Assembly (NCBI RefSeq): GCF_022008395.1
Contig: NZ_JAIRBB010000003.1
Location: 1 to 64,000, forward strand
Source: Aequorivita xiaoshiensis
GTDB taxonomy: Bacteria; Bacteroidota; Bacteroidia; Flavobacteriales; Flavobacteriaceae
Direction of reading: 5' to 3'
Length of the DNA: 64,000 nucleotides
The notes under the pieces: model-generated
Database searches by the model: none
What the model was told of the DNA's origin: nothing
The model's input: only the letters and a program-made list of their open reading frames with translations
Shown: positions 43,702 through 53,490 of the stretch, in pieces
Layout: the number at the start of each line of letters is the position of its first letter
How positions within the stretch are numbered: position 1 is the first letter of the stretch
Position numbers and translations under genes: made by a program

Positions 43702-43810
43702 ACAAGTATAAAGCGAATTGTTGTGGTTTTGTGCGGATTATTATTTCTGTGGCTGTTTTGCCACTCCCGAAGGCTTGGGACACGAATTATATAGAAATAC
43801 TCAGTAAAAA

Positions 43811-43842
43811 AACCTGCAAAGTTTTTTAAATCTTTGCAGGTT
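43811..43842 (-). terminator. Terminator of the T9SS-exported protein gene
   Basis: AACCTGCAAAG (43811-43821) and CTTTGCAGGTT (43832-43842) form an 11-bp stem followed on the minus strand by five T. It lies about 30 bases past the stop. Confidence 0.8.
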
Positions 43843-43873
43843 AAGAAAAATGCTGTTAGTTACATTGGATTAT

Positions 43874-44776
43874 TTATTCTTTTACAAACTTTTTGATAGT
43901 TGTATTTCCTCTTTCATCTTTAATGCTTAAAAAGTAAATACCGCTGGAAAGATTGGAAACATTAATTGTTGTTTGCTTATTAAAATCTATATGCTGCGTG
44001 TTTAAAAGTTTTCCTTCAGTTGAATAAATATGGGTTTTAAGTTTGTCTATGTTTTTTGTGCCATTTAAAACCAGAACTTCATTAACTGGGTTTGGATATA
44101 TAGAAAATAGTTTTTCATTAATATCATTTGTTCCTAAAGAGCAGTCTTCAGAATAGATAAAATTTGCAGCAAAATACCAGCGAGAATATGGTAATTCATT
44201 ATTATTTGCAGCCACCTCATCATCCACAGTAATACACTGTAATTCTGTAAGTTCACAAGGCTCACCTTCAAATTGGCAGGGCAGGCTTATTGTTAAAATT
44301 GAATTAGCTCCATTTTTTAAATTCAAATTTTCTAGAAAAATTACATTCGCCGCTTCAACAATTTCAAGATTTACGTTACTGGAAAAGTCCAATGAAGTCA
44401 TTAGCATTGAAAAGCCAGGACTTTGACTATTAAAATAAAGCTCTTTTAATAGAATGTTTTCACTCACATCTAGTAAATAAAGTATATTACCACTTACATC
44501 CAACAATTCTAAAGCTGAAAAATCTTCGAGACCTGTTAAATCTTCTATAAATCGATGATTCACATCGAGCGTTACTACATTTTCAATATCGCTAGTTAAA
44601 ACCTGTCCATTTATCATACCATCGCTATCAATGCCTAAGTCAATAAGTGCTTGTTCAAAATTAGGATCGGGTATATTTGTTACTTGTGCGTAAAGCCCTA
44701 ATGGCAATAAAAACAGCCATATACATTGCTTATATAGTGTAGCTGTTTTTCTGTGTATTTTGAAAAATAATTTCAT
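43874..44776 (-). CDS. T9SS-exported protein with short leucine-rich repeats
   Basis: This is a 300-residue protein. A signal-like N-terminus (hydrophobic IWLFLLPLGLYAQ) is followed by IPDPNFEQALIDLGIDSDG, the usual opening of bacterial leucine-rich repeat proteins. A few irregular repeats follow (LTGLEDFSALELLDVSGN). The final 70 residues are a T9SS type A sorting domain (FSIYPNPVNEVLVLNG to the terminal KKFVKE). Met at 44776 is preferred to the upstream Met because it brings the signal peptide nearer the start. The number of repeats is low for this family, so it may have been shortened. Likely a surface or secreted protein of unknown target. Confidence 0.8.
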   Translation of the reverse strand: MKLFFKIHRKTATLYKQCIWLFLLPLGLYAQVTNIPDPNFEQALIDLGIDSDGMINGQVLTSDIENVVTLDVNHRFIEDLTGLEDFSALELLDVSGNILYLLDVSENILLKELYFNSQSPGFSMLMTSLDFSSNVNLEIVEAANVIFLENLNLKNGANSILTISLPCQFEGEPCELTELQCITVDDEVAANNNELPYSRWYFAANFIYSEDCSLGTNDINEKLFSIYPNPVNEVLVLNGTKNIDKLKTHIYSTEGKLLNTQHIDFNKQTTINVSNLSSGIYFLSIKDERGNTTIKKFVKE

Positions 44777-44906
44777 AATTTGAGGACTATAGTTAATTAA
44801 TTTCTTAAAATTATACAAAAACCTTCAAAATTAAGATAGGTAGTTCCCTGTATTATGTTGGGGGAGTTCCCCCTTTTATTTTGCTAAGTTTAGGTATGCA
44901 CAATAA

Positions 44907-44943
44907 AAAACCCTTTTGGAAAATTACAAGCCAAAAGGGTTTT
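44907..44943 (-). terminator. Rho-independent terminator of the RND efflux operon
   Basis: AAAACCCTTTTGG (44907-44919) and its exact complement (44931-44943) give a 13-bp stem, followed by T on the minus strand. It begins about 20 bases after the permease stop. Confidence 0.88.
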
Positions 44944-44966
44944 GTGTTTTATTGAATATTAATAGT

Positions 44967-47900
44967 TTAGGCTATCCGCTCGTAATTATTAGCCTCTTTA
45001 GCTCTTTGCTTTTTTAACTGCTTTAATCGTTTTCTCTTTCTCAGTCTAATTTTAGCGCGATTCACCAAATAAAACATTACCGGAACCACAATTAAGGTTA
45101 AGAAAGTTGCGAAAATTAATCCGAAAATTACTGTCCAAGCCAATGGTCCCCAGAAAATTACGTTGTCCCCACCAATATAAATGTTTGGGCTGTAATCTGT
45201 AAATAACCCGAAGAAATCGATGTTAAATCCGATAGCAAGGGGGATAAGCCCTAAAACGGTTGTAATCGCTGTTAATAGCACTGGACGCAAACGGGATTTT
45301 CCACCCGCAACAATAATCTCAAAATACTGTTTTTTGGTAAGCATTTGCTCCTCGTCCATTTGCAACTCATACTTTTTACGATCTATAAGAATCTGGGTGT
45401 AATCGATAAGTACAATGGCGTTATTTACAACAATACCTGCAAGCGAGATAATTCCCATCATCGTCATAATAATTACGAAATCCATTTGGAAAACTACCAA
45501 TCCGAGGAATACACCTGCTAAGCTTAATACTACCGAAGTAAGAATTATAATAGGTTTTGAAAGTGAGTTAAACTGAGCAACCAATATTAATAATATTCCT
45601 CCTAAAGCATAAAATAGCGCCATCATTAGGAAGCCCATATTGTCTTCTTGTTCTTCTTGCTCTCCTGTAAAGGTTAAATTAACGCCATTAGGTAAATCGT
45701 AATTTTGAAGTTCGGTTTTTAAATCGTTTACAATTTCGGTTCCGTTGTATCCTCCAATTACGTTTGAATAAAGAGTAATGGTTCTTTTTAAATCTTTCCT
45801 TTTTATTGCACTAAACGAAGCTGTATTGTTTTTGGTAACCATAGCTGAAATGGGTACTTGAACAATTTGCCCTTGATTATTTCTAAAGGTAATTGGTTGA
45901 TTAAAAAGTGCACTTTCGTCATACCTTGATGCCTCTGAAAGACGTACGTTTATTTCGTAATCGTCATTTCCATCTTTGTAAGTAGATGCTTCTTCGCCAA
46001 AAATAGCACGACGTAACGTTTGCCCAATTTGGCCTGTACTTATACCTAACTGTCCCGCTTTTTCACGATCTACAGTTACATTCATCTCAGGTTTACTCTT
46101 GTTTACGTCTATTTTTAGCTCTTCAATCCCGCTAATACCTAATCCTTCAATATACGAACGAAGATTTTCGGCCTCGTGAAGCATTTCCTCATAATCATCC
46201 CCACTTAATTCAATATTAATTGGGTATCCAACAGGAGGTCCAGCAGCATCTTTTTCAACAATAATAGAAGCTCCTGGAAAACCTTTTACCGATTCTCGAA
46301 CTTCTTCTAAAACATCACTACTTTTTACACCACGTCGCAACTGATAATCTCGCATAGATAAAGTGATTTTACCTTTCTGCGGCATATCGTTACTTTGGCC
46401 CCCATCGGTTTGTGGGTTTCCCGCTCCTTGCCCTACTTGCGAAACTGCAGATTCAACCATATAGTTGTAGCCATTGTCTTCGTATTTTGAAATGGCTTTA
46501 TATATACGTTCCTCAACTTGTTTGGTAAGCTCGTTGGTTTTATCGATATCTGTTCCTTGTGGATATTCTATGTAAGTAATAATCTGATTCGGTTCATTTT
46601 CTGGAAAGAAAAGAACTTTGGGTTGTACTAAGCCTACCAAGACGAACGAAAGAATTAACAATACCACTGTACCGAAGAAAAACACATAGGCTTTTGGTCC
46701 TTTTAGTGCATATTTTAAAGTGCCTTCATAGAAATTTTCAAGTTTTTTTAAAGATTTATACTGAAAATACTCAACTGCACCGGCCAATACGTATTTGTAT
46801 AACCATAGCATTATAGCGCTTAGGATTGCTAAATTTCCAAATCCTCTAAAGGCAGCAATATCCATAATAAACCCTGCAACCAGAAGCAATGCTCCAACTC
46901 CAAACAATATTAAACTCCAGCGAATAAGCTTTCGTTTTGTAAGCGGCTCTTCTTCAATCTTCATAAATTTTGAAGTAAGCATGGAATTAATTACAAGGGC
47001 TACAAAAAGCGAAGAACTCAGTACTACAGACAGCGTAATTGGGAAATAAACCATAAACTTGCCTATCATCCCTGGCCAAAGTCCGAGTGGGAAAAAGGCT
47101 GCAAGTGTAGTAGCCGTAGAGGCAATAATAGGCCAAGCAATTTCACCCATACCTTGTTTTGCTGCTTTTTTAGGCGACATACCCTCACTCATCAAGGTGT
47201 ATACGTTTTCTACCACCACAATTCCATTGTCTACCAACATTCCGAGACCCATAACGAGTCCGAAAAGCACCATTGTATTAAGTGTAAAGCCTAATGACGA
47301 AAGTATAAACAACGACATAAGCATAGAGAGCGGGATGGCAAAACCAACAAAAAGCGCATTTCTAAACCCTAAAAAGAACATAAGTACCACAACCACCAAG
47401 ATAACCCCAAAAATGATGTTGTTTACCAAGTCGTTTACTTGGTTTTCAGTTTTGATTGATTGGTCATTAGAAAGACTTATATGCAGCGTTTCTGGCAGGT
47501 AATTATCTTGCTCGTCTTTGATAAGTTCTTTAATTAGCTCAACCGCCTCAATCATGTTTTTTCCTGCTCGTTTCTTAACATCGAGCATGACAACAGGTTC
47601 TCCGTATTCACGAGCAAAGGTTGTAGCATCTTTCTCGTGAAATTTAATGTCAGCAATGTCCTTTAAGAAAACAATCCCATCGTCTTTTTTAACTACAAGC
47701 CTTTCTAGCTCTTTAGGATTTTGAATTTCACCCGTAATACGAATATTTTTCTGAACGCCATTGGTTATAATATTACCTCCAGAAATTGTAGTGTTTTCAC
47801 CTTTAATGGCATTTATAATATTGTCGAAGCTAACCTGAGAAGCGGTCATTTTATAAATATCGACAGCTACTTCAATTTCTTTTTCTTCAGCTCCTCGAAT

Positions 47901-48464
47901 AGTAGCTTCCTTTATTTGAGGCAGCATTTCAATTTTATCTTGAAGGTATTCGGCGTAATCCTTTAATGTCTGAACGGTATAATCTCCTGTAAGGTTTATG
48001 TTTAGAATAGGAAATTCTTCCGAAAAATTTAAATCGAAAGCATTTGGTTCAACTTTAGCACCATTGGTGAGTACCGGCCAAGTAGCTTCCGCTTTTACAA
48101 GGTCTATTTTATCTTTAACAGATTGTTTTGCAACAGGAATTTCTACGCTTTCTTCAAATTCCACAATAATTATGGAGTAATCTTGAAGGGTAGTAGAAGT
48201 AATTTCTTTTACTCCTGCAATATCCTTAAACTCTTCTTCTAAGGGCTCGGTTATAAACTTTTCTACATCTTCGGCAGAGTTTCCTGGGTTAACCGAACTT
48301 ACATAAATCTTAGTTTCAATAATTTCTGGAAATGCCTCACGTGGCATACTATAGTAGGCAAAGGCACCTAAAAACAGGATAATAGCCATTACCACATAGA
48401 CCGTCATTTTGTTGTCGATAGCCCAAGATGATATACTAAATTCTTTATACGGGTTTTTGCTCAT
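44967..48464 (-). CDS. RND-family efflux permease (HAE1-like)
   Basis: This is a 1165-residue inner-membrane pump with twelve membrane segments in two halves and two large periplasmic loops. Conserved pieces include SSWAIDNKMTVYVVMAIILF at the start, GLVMGLGMLVDNGIVVVENVY in helix 4 with the proton-relay Asp, and SLAGIVVNNAIVLIDYTQIL in helix 10-11. It drives export of drugs, bile-like detergents or metals in exchange for protons, coupled to the adaptor and TolC-type channel encoded just upstream. The gap to the adaptor gene is 14 bases. The insertion near residue 700 (QVGQGAGNPQTDGGQSNDMP) is variable in this family. The substrate is unknown. Confidence 0.95.
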   Translation of the reverse strand: MSKNPYKEFSISSWAIDNKMTVYVVMAIILFLGAFAYYSMPREAFPEIIETKIYVSSVNPGNSAEDVEKFITEPLEEEFKDIAGVKEITSTTLQDYSIIIVEFEESVEIPVAKQSVKDKIDLVKAEATWPVLTNGAKVEPNAFDLNFSEEFPILNINLTGDYTVQTLKDYAEYLQDKIEMLPQIKEATIRGAEEKEIEVAVDIYKMTASQVSFDNIINAIKGENTTISGGNIITNGVQKNIRITGEIQNPKELERLVVKKDDGIVFLKDIADIKFHEKDATTFAREYGEPVVMLDVKKRAGKNMIEAVELIKELIKDEQDNYLPETLHISLSNDQSIKTENQVNDLVNNIIFGVILVVVVLMFFLGFRNALFVGFAIPLSMLMSLFILSSLGFTLNTMVLFGLVMGLGMLVDNGIVVVENVYTLMSEGMSPKKAAKQGMGEIAWPIIASTATTLAAFFPLGLWPGMIGKFMVYFPITLSVVLSSSLFVALVINSMLTSKFMKIEEEPLTKRKLIRWSLILFGVGALLLVAGFIMDIAAFRGFGNLAILSAIMLWLYKYVLAGAVEYFQYKSLKKLENFYEGTLKYALKGPKAYVFFFGTVVLLILSFVLVGLVQPKVLFFPENEPNQIITYIEYPQGTDIDKTNELTKQVEERIYKAISKYEDNGYNYMVESAVSQVGQGAGNPQTDGGQSNDMPQKGKITLSMRDYQLRRGVKSSDVLEEVRESVKGFPGASIIVEKDAAGPPVGYPINIELSGDDYEEMLHEAENLRSYIEGLGISGIEELKIDVNKSKPEMNVTVDREKAGQLGISTGQIGQTLRRAIFGEEASTYKDGNDDYEINVRLSEASRYDESALFNQPITFRNNQGQIVQVPISAMVTKNNTASFSAIKRKDLKRTITLYSNVIGGYNGTEIVNDLKTELQNYDLPNGVNLTFTGEQEEQEDNMGFLMMALFYALGGILLILVAQFNSLSKPIIILTSVVLSLAGVFLGLVVFQMDFVIIMTMMGIISLAGIVVNNAIVLIDYTQILIDRKKYELQMDEEQMLTKKQYFEIIVAGGKSRLRPVLLTAITTVLGLIPLAIGFNIDFFGLFTDYSPNIYIGGDNVIFWGPLAWTVIFGLIFATFLTLIVVPVMFYLVNRAKIRLRKRKRLKQLKKQRAKEANNYERIA

Positions 48465-48478
48465 TTTGCAAGAGTTTC

Positions 48479-49639
48479 TTATTGTTTGATAGTTACTTTT
48501 TGACCGTCACGAAGTGTTTTTGCACCTTCCATAATAATCGTATCACCTTTTTTGAGTCCCGACTTTACTTCGGTGTGGTTACCATATGAAAGCCCTGTTT
48601 CAATAATAATGCGTTTCGCTACACCGGTGCTGTCGTCTACAGGTTTGTATATGTAGGCAATAGTTTCACCAGCAGCATTCTCTTGAAGTATATTCTCAGG
48701 TATTGTAATTGCATTCTCTGCAGTGTAGTCGTTCACTTTTACTGTTGCAATTAGGTTTGGTTTTACATTCCCGTTCTTATTTGGAATTTCAACTTGAATC
48801 TCAAAACTTCTATTATTCGGATTTATATAGTTGCTTACTTGGCGAACAGTTCCTGTAAAGTTTTCGTTAATTGACGCTAAGTTTACTTCAACTCGTGTCC
48901 CTTTTTTAATGTTTGTTAAATAGGTTTCAGGTATTGACGCTTTAACGTACATATCACTTAAGTTTACTAGTCGAATAATTGGAGTTTGTCCCGGTACAAC
49001 TACTTGACCTGGATCCGAAATAATATCATCTATCACTCCGCTAAATGGCGCAGTAATGATTGTTTTTCCTAACTGAGAACGCAACTGATTGGTGGTGTTT
49101 TTTGCTGCCTCGTAATTGGTTTTTGCTTGGAGATATTGAATTTCTGAACCAATTTTTTGTTCCCAAAGTCTCTCTTGACGTTCGAAAGTTGTTTTTGCTA
49201 ATGCTAGTTGTGCTTCTTGTTGCGCTACTTGGCTAGATAAACCACCATCGTCTATTTTTGCAAGACGTTGCCCTTTTGACACGCGCTGACCTTCCTTTAC
49301 GTATATATTGGTAAGCACACCTGAATATTCGGCATTTAATACAACATTCTGATCTGTTTCCACATTTCCTTGTACTTCAACATAATGTTTGAATATGGTG
49401 TCGTTAATCTCTTGAGCAGTAATTAATGCTGGACGTTCCTTTTTTTCGTGAGAATCGATATATTCATTTAATTTGTCGATCTCAGCTTTAAGGTCTCTTT
49501 GTTGTTGATTAAGTTCAGTTCTTTTAGTCTTAATTGCAGAAAGATCTCCAGATTCTATGAGAGAATCCACAGATTTTTGGTCACCGCCGCAAGAAACCAA
49601 AGTGGCTATAAAGATTATAAGTAGGAATATTTTTTTCAT
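48479..49639 (-). CDS. RND efflux periplasmic adaptor (membrane fusion protein)
   Basis: This is a 386-residue lipoprotein (signal ending TLVSC, Cys17). A coiled-coil region sits near 25-60 and a second near 130-185, split by the biotinyl-lipoyl-like hairpin (LTNIYVKEGQRVSKGQRLAKID). A beta-barrel domain follows (VVPGQTPIIRLVNLSDMYVK). It bridges the permease and the outer-membrane channel. It lies 26 bases after tolC-like and 14 bases before the permease gene in one operon. Confidence 0.94.
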   Translation of the reverse strand: MKKIFLLIIFIATLVSCGGDQKSVDSLIESGDLSAIKTKRTELNQQQRDLKAEIDKLNEYIDSHEKKERPALITAQEINDTIFKHYVEVQGNVETDQNVVLNAEYSGVLTNIYVKEGQRVSKGQRLAKIDDGGLSSQVAQQEAQLALAKTTFERQERLWEQKIGSEIQYLQAKTNYEAAKNTTNQLRSQLGKTIITAPFSGVIDDIISDPGQVVVPGQTPIIRLVNLSDMYVKASIPETYLTNIKKGTRVEVNLASINENFTGTVRQVSNYINPNNRSFEIQVEIPNKNGNVKPNLIATVKVNDYTAENAITIPENILQENAAGETIAYIYKPVDDSTGVAKRIIIETGLSYGNHTEVKSGLKKGDTIIMEGAKTLRDGQKVTIKQ

Positions 49640-49665
49640 TTGTTGATTTATTTAAGTCGGTAGGG

Positions 49666-51045
49666 TTAATATTTTCCTTTTATTTCATCCGAATCAATAC
49701 GTAATTGCGGAATGTTTAAAACTGTTTCCAGGTTTGCTTTTTCGTTTATTACATCCAACATCGATTGAAAATATTGTTGTTGCGCTGTATATAATTGTGT
49801 TTGTGCTTGGCGTAAATCAAAACTCGTTGATAGGCCTTCAGTAAATTTCACCTGATTTTTATTTTCAATTCGCTCTGCTAATCTTAAGTTCTTTTTAGAA
49901 TTCTCATAATTCTCGATTGCGAATTGATAATTGCTTTGAGCTGTAGTTAAATCGAGTTTAATTTCTTGCTTGGTGTTTTCCAAATCTGTTTTAGCTTGAT
50001 CTAATGCAATTCTTGTGCGTTGTGTCGCAGCACTTCGCATACCACTACTGAAGATAGGAATGTTCAAACTCACACCTAGTACTGAGGATTGATACCATTT
50101 TTGGTCTCCATTGAAAAAGGTAAAATCCTCACTATTCGCCGATGTACCATAATTTATAAAGGCCGAAAGTGTAGGTAGAGCTTTACTCATCTCTAATCTA
50201 TTTTCAAAAAAACGTTGTTGAACAAGATTGTTTGCGATTTTAAAGTCTACATTCTCTTCAAAATTTATTGAATTGTCCAAAAGCTCAAGGCTAATATTTG
50301 CATTTGCTAATTTGTCTAAATCGTCTGTTAACTTAATTGGAGTGTCAACATCTATTCCCAAAGCAAGATTAAACATTTGCTTTGCTATTTTCCGACTTCT
50401 TTTGGCATTGCTTAACTGTGTTTCGATGTCTAAGAGTGTGATTTCTAGCTGCTCGACACTCTCTTCTTCGGCCAATCCGTTTTCAAATATTTTTCTGGTT
50501 TCAAAAAGATTGTTTTCTAGATTGGTTTTGTTTTTTTCAAAAATAGCAACCAACTCTTCAGAAAGTAGAACACTGCCGTAGGCGTTAATAACACCTTTAC
50601 GTACTTCTAAACGCACTTTCTCGTTGTAATTCTCGGAGTATTTTAAAAATGTTTTTGCTGCTTTTAAACCTACAAGATAACTGCCATCAAAAATAAGTTG
50701 GTTTAAAGTAGCTACTGCATTAGCATTTTGTTTTGTTCCAAAAGTTACGGGCATATATGTGCCTGGTTCTCCACCTGCAAGTTCCCCAGGAAGCAAGGTT
50801 ACTGGTTGTTTTAAGTTGTTTTGATAAGTTGCACTTCCACTAATTTGCGGTAGCCCTTGAGCTGTAGTTTCCCACTTTTGCTTTATGGCTTTAGCAATGT
50901 CACGTCTAGCATTTATAGAAGTGTAATTGCTATCTAAAGCAAATAGAATTGCTTCCTCAAGGCTAAAATTATATTCTTTTTGCTCTTGTGAAAATCCTGC
51001 AAAACTGAACAGTATGATACTGACTATTAAAATTCTTTTAATCAT
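49666..51045 (-). CDS. TolC-family outer-membrane efflux channel
   Basis: This is a 459-residue protein with a signal peptide (about 1-19, ending FAGFSQ) and the duplicated outer-membrane-efflux repeat. Long amphipathic helices are visible, for example GLAEEESVEQLEITLLDIETQ and GLSTSFDLRQAQTQLYTAQQQ. It forms the trimeric exit duct of the RND pump. Its ATG lies inside the last codons of tetR (8-base overlap), so it is translationally coupled to the regulator. Confidence 0.93.
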   Translation of the reverse strand: MIKRILIVSIILFSFAGFSQEQKEYNFSLEEAILFALDSNYTSINARRDIAKAIKQKWETTAQGLPQISGSATYQNNLKQPVTLLPGELAGGEPGTYMPVTFGTKQNANAVATLNQLIFDGSYLVGLKAAKTFLKYSENYNEKVRLEVRKGVINAYGSVLLSEELVAIFEKNKTNLENNLFETRKIFENGLAEEESVEQLEITLLDIETQLSNAKRSRKIAKQMFNLALGIDVDTPIKLTDDLDKLANANISLELLDNSINFEENVDFKIANNLVQQRFFENRLEMSKALPTLSAFINYGTSANSEDFTFFNGDQKWYQSSVLGVSLNIPIFSSGMRSAATQRTRIALDQAKTDLENTKQEIKLDLTTAQSNYQFAIENYENSKKNLRLAERIENKNQVKFTEGLSTSFDLRQAQTQLYTAQQQYFQSMLDVINEKANLETVLNIPQLRIDSDEIKGKY

Positions 51046-51649
51046 TAGTGTGATGTTCTTTAAGGTATTTATTTAGTGTCATTAATCCTTCAGGTGTTAC
51101 AATTCCTCGTAAATGATATTCCAAATATTCTTCAGCTCTATATTTTGATGAAAACTTCTCAATAGGAAATAATGCTTGGTCGTGAATGTTGGTTATTCCC
51201 ATAAAATAGAGACGACTTATAAAATCTGAATCAAGATTTTTTCGATATAAACCTTGTTCTATGCCCTTTTTGATATTCTTTTGGGTGCTTTCCAACATTT
51301 TTGCGAGTTGACTTTTATGAATACGTGCACTTATTTCGGGGTAATATTTGTTTAGCTGATATTGTGCAGATGTATGTTCATCTTTCAATTTCTGCATTAT
51401 AAATTTCTTAATCTGAAATAATTCTTCAATCGGATTTATATCTAATGCACATATTTCGTCTATCCCAGATGTGATATTGTCTAGCATAAACCAAGCACAT
51501 TCTTTTATAAGTTCAGTCTTATTTTTAAAATGTGTGTAAATCGTTTTTTTTGATATAGCTAACTCTTGAGCTATATCATCCATGGTAACACTCTTAACGC
51601 CAAGCCTTAAAAAGAGGTCTGTAGCTTTATGGATTATTCGTTCTTTCAT
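51038..51649 (-). CDS. TetR/AcrR family regulator of the efflux operon
   Basis: This is a 203-residue repressor-type protein. The N-terminal helix-turn-helix reads ATDLFLRLGVKSVTMDDIAQ then LAISKKTIYTHFKNKTELI. The C-terminal ligand domain is helical and variable. The ATG at 51649 is chosen over a TTG at 51661 because the -7 promoter element covers that TTG. It is the first gene of the operon tetR-tolC-adaptor-permease, and an inverted repeat overlaps its promoter, so it probably represses itself and the pump until an inducer binds. Confidence 0.92.
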   Translation of the reverse strand: MKERIIHKATDLFLRLGVKSVTMDDIAQELAISKKTIYTHFKNKTELIKECAWFMLDNITSGIDEICALDINPIEELFQIKKFIMQKLKDEHTSAQYQLNKYYPEISARIHKSQLAKMLESTQKNIKKGIEQGLYRKNLDSDFISRLYFMGITNIHDQALFPIEKFSSKYRAEEYLEYHLRGIVTPEGLMTLNKYLKEHHTND

Positions 51650-51658
51650 AATGGGGTG

Positions 51659-51689
51659 CAAAGATAGGTTGGGGAAACTTTTAAAACAA
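51659..51689 (-). promoter_or_regulatory. Promoter of the tetR-efflux operon
   Basis: On the minus strand TTG (51687-51689), 20 bases, then TATCTTTG (51659-51666) gives a full Bacteroidota -33/-7 promoter. The -7 ends nine bases before the tetR ATG, so the message has almost no leader. Confidence 0.65.
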
Positions 51690-51707
51690 TAGCAGTTTCC
51701 AAAGTTT
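51673..51707. promoter_or_regulatory. Probable TetR operator over the efflux promoter
   Basis: GGAAACT (51673-51679) pairs with AGTTTCC (51694-51700), and the overlapping AAACTTT (51675-51681) with AAAGTTT (51701-51707). The repeats straddle the -33 element, the expected place for repression. Confidence 0.5.
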
Positions 51708-51876
51708 TATTTTATTTAACATTTTGGATATGAGGTTGTAAAATCGGACGTGATGAATAAATTTTTTTGTTATTCTTCAACAGGAGAAATCTACTTTGTA
51801 TGTTTCCACTCTTTTTCGGTTATAAGTTGTGTGCATTTGCAATGCTTATTTTACCTTAGCCAAAATTTTTTATTCA

Positions 51877-52851
51877 ATGGAAATTTTATCGAAATACAAC
51901 ACACTTCTCAATCAAAATCTTGAACAAGCAGTTTCTCAAAACGAGCCAGCTCAACTTTATGATCCTATTAAGTATATCCTTTCATTAGGGGGCAAAAGAA
52001 TTAGACCAGCACTAACGCTGATGGTTTGTGATTTTTTTGGAAAAGATTATAAAGAGGCTTTATCTGCAGCAATGGCAGTAGAGTTGTTCCATAACTTTTC
52101 ACTTATTCACGATGATATTATGGATAATGCGCCTTTACGTAGAGGCAAGGCAACTGTTCACGAAAAGTGGGATGTAAATACAGGTATTCTTTCGGGCGAT
52201 GCTATGCTGATTTTGGCCTATAGATTTTTTGAAAATTACAATCCAAAAACATTTCAGGATTTAGCTAAACTTTTTAGTGAAACCGCTTTACAAGTTTGTG
52301 AAGGGCAACAACACGATATGGATTTTGAAACACGTGATGATGTATCGTTAGAAGAGTACATTAATATGATAGACCATAAAACCGCTGTCTTAGTTGGAGC
52401 GGCTATGAAAATGGGGGCTATAGTTGCGGATGCTTCTAAAAGTGATATGGATAAAATCTACCAGTTTGGGAGAAATCTTGGTATTGCTTTTCAGTTGCAA
52501 GACGATTACTTAGATGTTTTTGGCAATCCAGAAACATTCGGGAAGCAAGTTGGTGGCGATATAATTGCAAACAAAAAAACTTTCCTTTACCTAATAGCAA
52601 TAGAACAAAGTAGTAAAGGTCAAGCTGACGAATTGGAACATCTTTACAGTATTAATCCAAAAGATCCAGCTGATAAAATCACAACAGTTAAGGGTATTTT
52701 TGTTAATTCAGGTGCTGCGAAAGCTACTCAAGTTGAGATTGAAAAATACAGTAATTTTGCCTATTCTATGTTAGATGAGATAAACATTAGTGATGAGAAA
52801 AGAGAAATGCTTCGTCAGTTTGGAAATAGTTTGATGGAGCGAAATGTTTAA
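51877..52851 (+). CDS. Polyprenyl diphosphate synthase
   Basis: This 324-residue trans-prenyltransferase extends allylic diphosphates with isopentenyl diphosphate. The first aspartate-rich motif HDDIMDNAPLRRG and the second QDDYLDVFG are both intact, as is GGKRIRPALTLM at the substrate site. Bulky residues before the first motif hint at a medium chain, but chain length cannot be fixed by eye. The ATG at 51877 is preferred to a Met sixteen codons upstream, since conserved sequence begins with MEILSKYN. Products feed quinones or the undecaprenyl carrier. It converges with the barrel-protein gene (4-base overlap). Confidence 0.93.
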   Translation: MEILSKYNTLLNQNLEQAVSQNEPAQLYDPIKYILSLGGKRIRPALTLMVCDFFGKDYKEALSAAMAVELFHNFSLIHDDIMDNAPLRRGKATVHEKWDVNTGILSGDAMLILAYRFFENYNPKTFQDLAKLFSETALQVCEGQQHDMDFETRDDVSLEEYINMIDHKTAVLVGAAMKMGAIVADASKSDMDKIYQFGRNLGIAFQLQDDYLDVFGNPETFGKQVGGDIIANKKTFLYLIAIEQSSKGQADELEHLYSINPKDPADKITTVKGIFVNSGAAKATQVEIEKYSNFAYSMLDEINISDEKREMLRQFGNSLMERNV

Positions 52852-53378
52852 AAATATACTCTTACGAATGGAGCAAAGGCGCTTCCATAAATACTTTCAT
52901 CTTTATCAAAAAGCACATCGTATCGAACTCCCATAGTGAAATTATTACTTCGGAATCCAGCGCCGAGATATAAGGCCGGATACCAGTAGCTTTTTGTTAC
53001 ATCGGAGCTACCTATATATTTATAAGTTCGGCTTACATTTAATTCTTCAAACTCTGCTGAAAGTTGAATTTCAGGAATCACGTTATAAAGTGCTAGTACA
53101 CTTCCACCTAATATAGTTGCAGAATTGTTGTTTTTTAAACTTGCGTATGTTCCTGTAAGCGCTACTCCCGCAGAAAATTGATTGTTAAATTGATAAATAG
53201 CACTTGGAGCTAAAGTACCGCTAAAGTAACCATTTCCAAAATTTAAACCCACGCCCCCACCAAATCGCACATGGTCCCAAAAATTATACTGTTCTTCCTG
53301 AGCATTCCCATTATTTGAGTAGAATATTACTAAAATTAGTAATAATTTAGCAATTAGTCTATATACTGTCTTTTCCAT
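52848..53378 (-). CDS. Small outer-membrane beta-barrel protein
   Basis: This is a 176-residue protein with a signal peptide (about 1-27, ending NGNAQ) and alternating short strands rich in Gly, Tyr and Asn (FGGGVGLNFGNGYFSG; YLGAGFRSNNFTMGVRYD). It ends in FAPFVRVYF with a terminal Phe. This is the pattern of an eight-stranded OmpA/OmpX-like barrel. The function is unknown. The ATG at 53378 fits the signal peptide better than an upstream Met at 53405. It diverges from sucA. Confidence 0.8.
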   Translation of the reverse strand: MEKTVYRLIAKLLLILVIFYSNNGNAQEEQYNFWDHVRFGGGVGLNFGNGYFSGTLAPSAIYQFNNQFSAGVALTGTYASLKNNNSATILGGSVLALYNVIPEIQLSAEFEELNVSRTYKYIGSSDVTKSYWYPALYLGAGFRSNNFTMGVRYDVLFDKDESIYGSAFAPFVRVYF

Positions 53379-53446
53379 TATGAATACTTTATGAGTTTCA
53401 AACAATAAATATATGAAATCGAGCCGCCTATTGTGCTTAATTATTG

Positions 53447-53454
53447 TAAATTTG
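53447..53454 (+). promoter_or_regulatory. Candidate -7 element of sucA-sucB
   Basis: TAAATTTG matches TAnnTTTG exactly, 36 bases before the sucA ATG. The nearest TTG is only 13 bases upstream, so the -33 is uncertain. Confidence 0.45.
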
Positions 53455-53490
53455 TACCGTTTTATTTAAAAGACCATTTGTATATTTATC

